Position numbers and translations under genes: made by a program
Notes under the pieces: model-generated
What the model was told of the DNA's origin: nothing
Seen by the model: the letters and a program-made list of their open reading frames with translations, nothing else
Database searches by the model: none
Shown: positions 1 through 9,486 of the stretch, in pieces
How positions within the stretch are numbered: position 1 is the first letter of the stretch
Layout of the letters: every line of letters begins with the position of its first letter
Assembly (NCBI GenBank): GCA_014529385.2
Contig: CM043950.1
Coordinates: 76,301,435-76,365,434, forward strand
DNA length: 64,000 bases
Direction: 5' to 3'
Source of the DNA: Adiantum capillus-veneris
Lineage: Eukaryota; Streptophyta; Polypodiopsida; Polypodiales; Pteridaceae

Positions 1-1562
1 ATGATATCATGGGACAACACCATGGAATCGTAACCATTTCAATGACAAACAATCGATACGAATAATTTGTAATCATTATAGAAATACATCATGTCATAAA
101 ATCTAATATCTAACTAATCCAAATGATTTTTTCATGTTAAACTAATCATTTAGTGTGGGAGAATAAACGAGAACAAGAGTTAGAATATAGACATGTGCTT
201 ATGGATCTATCGCGACACGGGCCCAAAGTCAATGGGTCCAAATGAGAGATGGTCTGTCAAAGAGAAATGCTAGCTAATGGAGCTTGAAAGACTTTAGGGT
301 TAGCTTCATTAAAGACCTCCAAAGGTTAGTGTTAAAAGTCCTTAGACCTAGGAACTTAGGCAAGCTACAGTTGTGCTTGAGGTGGGAACCTGTCCCAAGC
401 ATGAGGTGCTTGCCGTGCTTGCTAACTAAGGTGCTTAATGACTAAGATGCTTGAGTAATGTGAGGTGTTCCAAAAATTCAAACACATCCCTACACAAGGG
501 GGGGCAAGCCCTACAATTAGGGACATGAGAGAGAACGCACACACACACACTCCATGCAAGCCAAGTCTAAAGAGGCAACAAGGACACATGGCAAGTTCCT
601 CCCCATGTTGCACTCATAAGGTTCCTAAAGCCTATTGATTAACCTTTAAAAGGGGTCCAATGAGAATTTAGTTATCTAACTAAATATTTAAAGCATTTTT
701 TAATCCCTCTCTCTCAAAGGGGAAAGGAGGACGCTTGTCCAAATGTTACCATGGTTTCTTGATATGCATTATGCATGTGATTGGCTAGGATTGCAGGGGT
801 CCAATCAACTGTAAGCATGAGCTACAAGGAGGGGTCAACCAAAGAAAGTTGGGGGTGTGCTTGGGGTATATACTCTCTCTCACATATACTCCCATTCTCA
901 TTCTCACTTGGTGAAAGTGCAAGAACTGAATCTCGTTCTCCATGCTTGTTTGAGAAGTTGAGAGCCTACTCCAAAACTTTTGGCTATGGAATGCTAATCC
1001 AACCAAGGGCCATGCTTCCATGCTTAAGCTTATCATCTTATCCATCTTCATTAATATGCTATCATGTTATGCTAAGAAATAAGCGTCATGATAAGTGAGG
1101 AACTATTTCTTTCTCATATGAATGTTTTTTCTTCCTCTTCCCTATCCTCATTCCGTGCTAGCTCTCTCCACCTTCAAAGGTGTTTGAGGTCTTGGAACTC
1201 AGTCTGGAAACAAGTTAATGGTTTCAATTAGCTAAGTTATGTCCATAATTGCGGTGCATGAAGCTCTCTATCTTCATTGCACCATCAAGGTCTTAAGGAA
1301 CACAAAGTTTGTATTGTATCGAGTCTCTCTTTATGGGAGAAATTATAATACAAAAGCCTTTTGGAGGGGGGATCAGCTCCACATAAATACGGTCCTCAAG
1401 TATTGTCAAGTTCTCTAAGTATCTCTCTTGCAAAAGTATTGTTCAAGTTCTCTAAATCTCTCTCTTGTAAAAGTATTGTTCATGCCAATTATAATTCATT
1501 ATAATTGTTATGTTTCTAGTGCTAATTAAGTTCACCCTCTATGTTCTCAACTTAGTCTCATA
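1..1562 (+). other. Gene-free leader/LTR-like stretch before a gag remnant
   Basis: No convincing coding frame is present. The stretch precedes a plus-strand gag-like frame starting at 1563, so it may be the LTR and untranslated leader of that element (inference). A TATA-like CTTTAAAAGGGG lies near 645-656. I could not find a clean TG...CA terminus or a primer-binding site, so LTR limits are not called. Confidence 0.35.
1407..1479. repeat. 37-bp tandem duplication
   Basis: Two adjacent near-identical units of 36-37 bp begin with CAAGTTCTCTAA at 1407 and 1444 and end in AAAAGTATTGTT. They sit about 85 bp upstream of the gag-like start at 1563. Confidence 0.75.
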
Positions 1563-2090
1563 TGAATACTGACAACTTTGTTTTTGCACATGAAGGTGCT
1601 ATTGATGATTCCCCAATGTTGGTGAATTATCTTGTTACTAGGTTGCAACAAGCTATGGGCAACCTTGCTTTGTAAGCCGGAGTTATCCACCAACAACTTC
1701 GTGCTTATGGGATTTCCCTACCTCTCCAAGAAGAGAGAGATCTTAGGAAGTCTCTTGCTGAGACTTCCAAAATAAGACTCTCTTTGATAAGATAAAAGGT
1801 AGAATCCAATGAACGAGTAAGAAATGACTCCCCAAATTCCTCTAAAGATGTGGCTCCAAGAAGATGGCGATCTTGACGATCCCCAACTCCTTCCAAGAGG
1901 AAAATATCATCCTATAGTTCTTCTCCTTGTCACTCCAAAGGGGTAGAGAGAGGTAGCAAAGGAAGAAAAAGGCAAGAAAGAGTTCACCCTCTTCTCATTC
2001 TTCTTCACTTTCCTCCTCTTCCAACAAAAGCAGCAGATATTCTCCTAGAGAATACAAGAGGAGAGGACATCACATCTTCAATCGGCATCA
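1563..2090 (+). pseudogene. gag-like SR-rich fragment of a plus-strand retroelement
   Basis: From the ATG at 1563 one frame runs to about 2000 and is broken only by stops. It begins MNTDNFVFAHEGAIDDSP, continues with a Leu/Gln-rich helical stretch, then becomes Ser/Arg/Lys-rich (RSPTPSKRK, SSYSSSP), which resembles the nucleic-acid-binding tail of a gag protein. The stops look like decayed Gln or Arg codons, for example RWRS-stop-RSP with TGA for CGA. The frame is cut at about 2090, where the minus-strand integrase remnant of element A begins, so A (or a rearrangement) truncates it. Assignment to gag rests on composition and position, not on a recognised domain. Confidence 0.45.
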
Positions 2091-2379
2091 CTGGATTTTG
2101 TCCATACATTAGCTCCATAGGCATATAGACAGTTACCAAGCTATGGGTTGTACAATCATCCCATAAATCATATGGCATTAGTTTTGGCCACTCACCAACT
2201 CTTCCTTCGCAAGCCTTGGCCAAAGCTTTGATGATAGGAAGATGCCCTCTTTTACTCTTTCCATTGGCTTTACGGTTGTAAGTTGTAGTAAGAGAAAGCT
2301 TGATTCCTAATGTGGAAAATAACTTCCTTGCTTCCTTGGCATCCACTTCACCTTGTCTGTAGTGATCTTTCCCACACAA
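2005..2379 (-). pseudogene. Integrase catalytic-core remnant of element A
   Basis: The frame covers the second half of a Ty3 integrase core and following region, with landmarks FSTLGIKLSLTTTYN, HLPIIKALAKACEG and ELMYGQNPVMPIED. The position of the catalytic Glu, normally within an NGxSERGH-type block, reads NGKSKRGH here, so the acidic residue is Lys. The N-terminal half of the core with the first two Asp residues is not in frame in 2380-2700 and is probably frameshifted or partly deleted. A dead enzyme fragment. Confidence 0.75.
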
Positions 2380-2699
2380 CCATAATGGAAAATCACCTCA
2401 TCAAGAAGGTATTTGCATACAGATTCTATGGTTTAGCTCTCAATGCTCTCCCTTCAACCTGGTTAGTTAGGTCCTCTCGTGAAAGACCTAAGTATCTCAT
2501 CTCCTAGAGTCCTAAAGGCAATGTGACTAGATCCACAACCCATTTAGAGTTCATGGCTAGTGGATATGTAGGGTGCAATCCATCACGATGTTGGACATTT
2601 GTATACATTTGACAAGTTACACATGACTCTAAAAACTGAGATACATCTTTACACAATACCCTTCCACCATTATTTTTCTTTCAACTTGGAGAAGGTTTC

Positions 2700-3512
2700 C
2701 TACACACCCCTGTGTCCAGCCCATAGACTCTCATGAAACTCTTGCATGAGCTTTTCTTGAGTCTCTTTTCTACATATAACCCTTTGTGGTGTAGCACCCT
2801 TTTGTTTAGGATGCTTCCACAAGTAGCCATCCCTCAAAAAGTACCCATATGATTTCCTGCGTAGTTTCTTGAGTTCTTGTTTAGACCAATCATCCTGTTT
2901 TGCTAGAATACTCAAATAGCTTCCAATAAGAAGCCAATCACCTTCATATAGCTCTTTCAAGAACAATTCAAGTGGATTAGTCATGCAAACATTGTTACCT
3001 TTGACATGAGAGATAGAATAAAACTTTGTGCCTACATCATCTCCCTTGTCAATCATCTCTGACTCATCTTCATACCTTGCCCTTGATAGCATATCTACCA
3101 CTGTATTGTCTTTACCTGCAATGTGCTTAAACTCGGGATTTGATGACTTAATGTAGGCAATCCACCGCAACATAGAAATGTTTGGCGTTGAGCAGCTTGT
3201 AATCATCCCAAGAAGTGGTAGACAATCCCTTTCTACAACCACACATGCACCAATTATGTACTCTTTCCCATTTTTAAACGCTGTAACCATACCCCATAAC
3301 TCTTTCTTTATCTGTGGATAGTTTCTTTGGCAAGCCTTCAGTACCTTTGCTCCAAATTTCACCACATACATGTGTCCTTTGTCATCTTTCCCTATTTCCC
3401 GTCCAATCCCTGTAGGACTGGTGTCTAATGTCACAATTACTGTCCTTTGACACTCATAGTGTACCTTTCTCAAAGTTGGTGCTGATTGGAGAGACTCCTT
3501 TAGCTTTTTCAT
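2700..3512 (-). pseudogene. RNase H plus integrase zinc-finger region of element A
   Basis: A 270-residue open frame. Residues 1-150 are RNase H-like: VTLDTSPTGIG holds the first Asp, KKELWGMVTAF the Glu, VVVERDCLPLLGMI the second Asp and KDNTVVDMLSRARY the last Asp. Residues 215-270 are the start of the integrase N-terminal region (LRDGYLWKHPKQKGAT, then EFHESLWAGHRGV, with His residues of the HHCC finger). In the element it degrades the RNA strand during cDNA synthesis. It follows the reverse transcriptase with a frame change near 3520. This is the longest open piece of element A. Confidence 0.8.
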
Positions 3513-3533
3513 GGCTTTTACATGTGCTTCCGT

Positions 3534-4569
3534 TCATTTAAACTTTTGATTATGTCTAAGCAATTGATAAAGAGGATCAGCTACATGTGCATAATGTGGA
3601 ATCCAAATAACATAAAAGACACATGCTCCTAGAAACCTTCTAGCCATAGTGATGCTAGTGCACGTTTCTTTCATTCTTTGGATGGTATCTACCTTTTTTG
3701 GACAAGGTTTCCTACCATATGGCCTGCATACGGCCCGCATATGATATCTACCTTTGTTGGACAAGGTTTCCTACCATATGGCCCGCATATGTTCCCCACA
3801 ATGAGCACTTCATTGACAACAAACATAGACTTTTTCGCTGACAAAGTAAGATTCACTTCCTCCAACCTATATATAATTTTATCACAATCATTTATGTGAT
3901 TTACCACAAACCTGCGACATCCCCTGAGATCCAAAGCTTCATCTTTATCACTTTTTTCACATCCTTTGATAGGAAAATCATCAATGAAAGGCATTGTGAT
4001 TTGAGGAATAAAGTCACATAAGACCTTATTCATCCCATTCATCATATGTGCAACCAAGTTGGTTACTCCCTGCGGTAAGGTACAGATCCTTACAAAACCC
4101 AAAGGTGTCCTCATGGTTGTCAAGTCTTTGCTTTCAATTGCAAGCTGAAATTGATCATACCTTGAGTAGAGATCCCTACAAATGGCTTTGCAAACTCAGC
4201 CACAATCGGTCATATACCTACATTTCTAATTGTCACCTTGTTCATAGGTTGCATATCTTGGATGAAGCGTAGAGCACCGTTCTTTTTCGAAACTATGAAC
4301 CACCTATTTGAGTATGGAGTACAAGAAGGCTCCAAAATCCCCATTTTTAACTTTTCATTCAATAGCTCTACTAACTTGGGCAAATGAGCCTTTGGAACCG
4401 GAACAGGTAGTAGATTCCAAGGCACATGAGGTATTGTAAAAATTACCATAGGAGCTACTATAGAAGGATCACAGCCTATCTCATGTGGCTCAAATGCAAA
4501 AGCCTTACCATTCTTTGAAAGCATTTCTTTGAAACACTTTGTCTCCTCCTGTGTTAGAAACTCTCGCAA
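3534..4569 (-). pseudogene. Reverse transcriptase remnant of element A
   Basis: Three frames together cover a Ty3 reverse transcriptase. 4569-4210 is the entry and fingers (MGILEPSCTPYSNRWFIVSK, ALRFIQDMQPMN). 4123-3689 is the palm (TTMRTPLGFVRICTLPQG, then FIDDFPIKG with the two catalytic Asp). 3764-3534 is thumb/connection (RFLGACVFYVIWIPHYAHVA). The frame change between the last two coincides with a 59-bp tandem duplication at about 3683-3800, which repeats the PYGRKPCP block. The piece between 4210 and 4123 is present in shifted frames. Not functional. Confidence 0.8.
3683..3800. repeat. 59-bp direct tandem duplication inside the reverse transcriptase
   Basis: The string ATCTACCT...GGACAAGGTTTCCTACCATATGGC starts at 3687 and again at 3746, an offset of 59 bp with only a few mismatches. 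Because 59 is not a multiple of three, the duplication shifts the reading frame. In copy B the same region is single. Confidence 0.9.
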
Positions 4570-4805
4570 CCAATATGCAACTCTTGAAAATACTCCTTTG
4601 TGAAGGTATGCCCAATATTTTTAGAATTCCTCAAACTTGGTTACAAAGAAGCCTGCTCAACCGTTTCCCTGTTGGTGGGTGGTAAGGGTGAAGCTGCTGG
4701 TTTCACCTTCTTTGATGCACTCTTGTATTTAGTTTCAACATGGACTTCTGGGCCAACCGTTTGGTTTTCTTTAAAGGCTTATATTACTTGATACATTTCA
4801 ATAGA

Positions 4806-5081
4806 TCATACTTCCACAACTTCATTTTCAAGATGCAAACTAGACTCCATTGTAGCATCAAGCTCACCCGTAGTATCTACGTCAAAAGAAACTTGTTCAC
4901 ACAAACCCAAAACATTTTCAATAGGCTCTAGCAACCCACTCTCTTTCATGCGTATTTGTACATTATGTATATATTGCCTCTCACATCTCTTCAAATCTTC
5001 AAGTTTTATAAAACATAGTGATCCATTCCTTGTTACCAAGGAGCCTGTTGAGAAAGTTTGACCTATTTTTGGATCATGCAA
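4806..5081 (-). pseudogene. Acidic protease-reverse transcriptase linker of element A
   Basis: Open frame between protease and reverse transcriptase, rich in Glu/Asp (GELDATMESSLHLENEVVEV). A similar acidic block occurs at the equivalent place in copy B (35802-36005). No enzyme motif is visible; it is most likely a polyprotein linker. Confidence 0.5.
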
Positions 5082-5116
5082 GACCCTTTTTCTTTCTATA
5101 CCATTGCAACCCCGCT

Positions 5117-6046
5117 TTACAATGGTACTTGGCCAAAACCCAACATTTTTCTATGATCATGAAACTCTTTGTTCACCTTTGGTAGAGGATGATCTCTGAG
5201 GTTGTCACGTTTTCTTTCATGGTTTACACAAACTATGAGAAATTGGACAGCAACTTTACCATCTTTGCTGCGTATCCTGGCATATGCTGAACCATCGTCC
5301 ATTACCTTTGTTTCCATTTGATCTCCCACAATGTAGGGTGGTCCAAGGATGAGATGATATGAAGATGTATCCTGTACAAAGAATTTTTGGTCAATTTTTA
5401 CATCACCTGTTGTCACCTTCACACCTGGACATGCTGCATACAATTCACTGAATGAATTGTTTGCCACTTTTACCATCCAACCATGATCTGTGTCCATCGG
5501 TCATTTGCACTTTTTGTAGAGACTCTTTGACATTATGTTTATTTCTGAACCATGGTCAATCAAGGCAACAAATGGCTCTTCAAGATCACCTACCTTGACC
5601 AAAGTTTTTGTAGTAGCCCTTTCCCAGTGACTTTGTGAATAGCAGCTCCTAGGAATAGCTTCAACATCTTCATCAACATTTGAGAAATGCACTTGCATCA
5701 CTCTCCCACTAGATTGGTAGCATCCTACCACACCTCCATCATCCTCCTTATTTCGCAATTTCATCCCTTGTGTCTTCAAGGTTTCTCCTTGAACGTGTGG
5801 ATGAGAAATCTCAGTAAGAGTTTGCCTCTTTCTCTTGATGATGTCAATGATCTCCTCATGGAACTCACGCTTTGCAATGACAACAACTTCTCCCAGAGTA
5901 AACTCAATCTTGCTATTTAAAATCCTATCCTCCAGGACTTTCTTTAAATCTATAGCAACCTCAATATCAGATTGTAGTTTATAAGTTGGGCCTTTTGTCT
6001 TACCTTTTGTTGGCTCTTTCTTCTTTCCTGTTGTAGACTCCTCCAT
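5117..6046 (-). pseudogene. Retropepsin-like protease of element A with Asp-His-Gly-Ser motif
   Basis: One frame broken by a single TGA between about 5500 and 5503. Residues before it end in LVKVGDLEEPFVALIDHGSE, the aspartic-protease active-site region, where the usual Asp-Thr/Ser-Gly reads Asp-His-Gly-Ser. After the stop come TDHGWMVKVANN, the flap/core VKIDQKFFVQDTSSYHLILG and PPYIVGDQMETKVMDDG, matching the second conserved block of retropepsins (ILGxP). The TGA replaces a Trp codon present in copy B (KGKWPI), a G-to-A change. The protein would cleave the gag-pol polyprotein. From memory the DHGS form is normal for a subset of Ty3 elements rather than a mutation. Confidence 0.75.
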
Positions 6047-6053
6047 TAATAGT

Positions 6054-6448
6054 TGTAATGGCTATTGCCCGCACAGGAGCAATAGGCATTACGGGAATGA
6101 TTACCCGCAAACTACATTATGTGAACATCAAACACATAGAAATAGGATAGAAGACATTACACATTACATAGGCACAGAACACCTCCTGTTTCATTCATAT
6201 GTAATCCGAACACAGAGTTACAACAGCAGATGTAATGGATAACATAGAGGTTGGTTGGTTACACAAAAGACAGGTATGCCCCCCATATACAACCGCTGCT
6301 CCAGCGCAGATCGGGAACGGTGCACACACTCCTCCTGTCCCATGATATCTTGTGAAGAACTACCGCCACGGCCGCCGCATACCACATGACTCATGATCCG
6401 CAATGTTCAGACTTCCACAGGACCGTAGGTGCGACTCATGCCGTAACA
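6054..6448 (-). repeat. 3' LTR of element C
   Basis: On the plus strand it begins TGTAATGGCTATTGCC and ends GACTCATGCCGTAACA, giving TGTTAC...ATTACA on the element strand. It matches 18583-18979 along its whole length. Outer flank is ATAGT. Confidence 0.93.
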
Positions 6449-6746
6449 CCTGGCACGCATGGTGGATTGCCCGAACCCACACCCATCCCCTCCGGTTGGA
6501 AGGTTCCGGTTGCTGATCTTCAACCTGTTCTGGTGAAGAGGAAATGTCAATGTAGCCAAAGCCTCTAAAATCTGCAGTATGGGCCCGATAGACCTCATCC
6601 AAAATATGTGGATCTATCTTAGTATGTTCTGGCCAAGGAGCCTGAGGAATAAACTGCATCGGCAAAGAAATAGATTGTGGTGCCTGCGGCGGCAAAGGAG
6701 CAAGAGGCATATTGAAGCAATCCGGGGCGGGCAACAAGAAGAGCAA
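6449..6746 (-). pseudogene. 3' tail of the post-integrase ORF of element C
   Basis: A Pro/Gln-rich frame (PLPPQAPQSISLPMQFIPQA, then HILDEVYRAHTADFRGFGYI and SSPEQVEDQQPEPSN) runs up to the 3' LTR. Its position and base composition suggest it continues the additional ORF at 11812-13146, from which it is separated by element D. No known domain recognised. A typical purine-rich tract immediately before the LTR is not obvious. Confidence 0.45.
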
Positions 6747-6887
6747 CCTCTAGACACGCTTCAAGGCTCCCGTGCTGCTCAATTGGGTTGGGGTTGGAAA
6801 AAAACAACAAACACACACACAAACCCGCAACCTAACCCTACACAAATTTGGGGCACCACCTAGTTTTGGATGCGAACTAGGACGCGT

Positions 6888-6890
<3 letters not shown>

Positions 6891-6983
<93 letters not shown>
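6891..6983. repeat. (GA)n microsatellite
   Basis: Uninterrupted GA run of about 93 bp near the junction of element C tail and element D LTR. Low-complexity Ser/Leu and Arg/Glu frames across it are artefacts. Confidence 0.97.
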
Positions 6984-6985
<2 letters not shown>

Positions 6986-6999
6986 CGGGCTGCTTTGAA

Positions 7000-9347
7000 A
7001 CGTATCGGCAATGATCAAGCAAACACAATTATATATGTAAGAAAGAGAGAGAAAGGGGGAGGGGGTGTTTGTTGCATTAATACCTTATTACAAATCTGTC
7101 ATGACAAATCAAAGTGAGATTAGTATTTGCTCAACATAGCTTGCGTAAATTTCACCACAACACATCACAAGAAAAGCCACCCCAATCACTGTCTTAAGGC
7201 CAGGGGAGTCCTCTCCACCCTGTCGCCCTCTTACAGTATGTGGGATTTATGGCTAGATTGATGACAACACCAGAGACAAGCTACCAAGAACTTAACAAAA
7301 AACACCAAGACACTTACGCATCATTGTTGTCCATTACTTCACGTTGGAAGGGAGACAAAGTATCCAAGCTTAGTCCAAATCCACCCTCCTTGATTCAGCA
7401 AATGTTGGGCTTACACTAGTAGGAGAAATGATAGATTTCCTACTCTCAATTGAATGATCACTCTCTCTTACAATGGCATAGAGTTCCCTTGCTAATCCCC
7501 TATTACAACACATGCACATGCATAAGACAATGAGCTTCCACTCAAGAGCTCCTTCTAGAGAGGTTGAGCTTGGCTTCTCAAGCTATAGCATAGTGCTCTT
7601 GCTTATGGCTCCCCCCTTTTGTGCTACCTACACCCTCCTTTTATAGCAATTTTGAAGGCTAGGGTTACTCCTCTAACCATGGTTGGGTTAGATTTTTAGC
7701 AATTTATCTAATTTCTTTTGCTTGGAATTATCAAGAAGTTGGTGGGGAAAGAGAGAGGAGAGAAATGGAGGTGATAGGACTTTTCATAGTGGGTTAGTGT
7801 TAGTAGAGTTAGTATTAATTTACAAATCGAATTGGATATTTACAATGGGAGTATCCATGTAGGATACAAATAAGAAAGAAAAACTCATAAGAGGTAAGAA
7901 AAGGTGGCTTTCTTACAAGGTTGATGCTCCAAGTGTCTTGAGTAGGGCCGATTTTGACGCTTGTTGACGGTCCACTAGCTTTGACGGTACATTTTTTCTC
8001 CACTCTTGACCTTCCTTGAGAGACAAGGTAATTGAAGCTGAGTAATCAACCACCATGATGCTGTCTTTTAAGAGAAGAGGCTGAATTTTTTGGTTTTTTT
8101 CATAGATATGGGTAATTTGGAGGAGGAAAAATGAGACTAGGTGGTCAATTTTGGAATGGAATTGTGTGTGGGAGGTATGAGTTCACCATGGTTTCTCTTA
8201 TTCTTCAAAGTTGAGGAGAAGGTGAGTAGGGTGCAGAGAAGAGTGGTGAGAGAGGTGGGGATGATGAGTGGAGAAGTGTGTGTGAAAGAGGAAAATGATA
8301 AAGTGGAAGAGAGAGTGTGGCTGCATAGCATGGGAAAACTGGGGTCCACTAATAAAATCATAGCTCACAGGTCGTAGCTCAAAAAAATATGAAAAAATTT
8401 GAGGCAAAAGTTCAGCCCACGAGCTACAACTTTTGTTTGTATCACCTTTTCAAATTCGGAGAGCAAGTGAACTTTAAAAATTCAGCAAAACCGACCGTTT
8501 TTTTCCACTGCACAAGGTCCTTGTGGGGTCCTTCTTTGGATGATTCTTTTGAATACCTCCAAGAGTGAGCCCTCCATAGTGCATGTATGCATGCCACCTA
8601 CCCTTGACCTTATTTGGTAGGTCTATAATTGAAGATATTGTTGAGATTATGATATAAGTGAATAGTACAACTAAGAAAATCAAATATTGAGGGGTCTAAA
8701 AAATATGTACATGTCAAATATAAATAATATAAGTGGAAAAAATATAAAGGGGTCAAAAGAAATCTCTCTCATTATGAGGCTACCATAAAAAGATAAATAT
8801 TTTTGGTGTTCTAATTTTTTAGAAAAAAAAAACAAAATAGATGTAGGAAGGGAAAAATCGCAATAGTGAAAAAATATACACATAAATAAAACTAGTTTTT
8901 TTGGATTTTTGTTGGGGTGGAGTTACACCAAATATAAGAGAAGCTTACATGAAAATATTTCTATATGGAATAAAGAGTATGAAAAATGATAAGAAAAATT
9001 GTGGTAATGGTGAGGCAATGTACAGAGCATAAATAACACACACCTAGGTAGAAATATTTAAATAAATACCAAAATAATTATGAGAAAATCTTTTATTTAG
9101 GCCCTATATACAAAGAAATATTTACATACGCATGGGCCATAATATACTTATTTTTTTTTATTTTTTTGGCTCAACTAGCCCAATGACTAGCTAATTGAGG
9201 GCTTTTTAAGAAGATAAGGGAAAAGTCCCGTGACTCACGCACGCCTATGTACAGTGAAATGGTAAGGATAGCCACAGTGTTTGGGTGATTTTGGTAGGGT
9301 GAGGTAAGTCAGTGTGGCAATTACAAAGAGCCGAAAAACGGCTATCA
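7000..9347 (-). repeat. Probable 3' LTR of element D
   Basis: Starts on the minus strand at TGATAGCCGTTTTTCGGCTC (9347) directly after a purine tract, as expected for U3. No long ORF lies within. It holds a TATA box (7637-7647) and a block (about 8320-8530) similar to 25810-26040. The U5 end is not determined because there is no second copy for comparison. Confidence 0.5.
7637..7647 (-). promoter_or_regulatory. TATA box of element D LTR
   Basis: Minus strand GCTATAAAAGG followed by AGGGTGTAGG. It is the canonical plant TATA form and lies within the U3-like part of the LTR. Confidence 0.6.
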
Positions 9348-9486
9348 TTAGCCCTTCCCCTGGATGATGGTATATTCATGTACCATCATAGAGCATCTTT
9401 TCCAAAGAGAGTGCTTCAGAGTCCTTGACGAGATCTTTATTGTTTGGCCCCTCAGAATTTTGGCTAGAGTTACACTCATGCTTCAT

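Noticed and set aside
6750-7028. Ser-Leu and Arg-Glu repeat proteins across GA/CT runs (also at 48390-48641, 51936-52292, 59434-60885)
   Set aside because: They are translations of microsatellites, open in all frames, with no conserved flanking protein.
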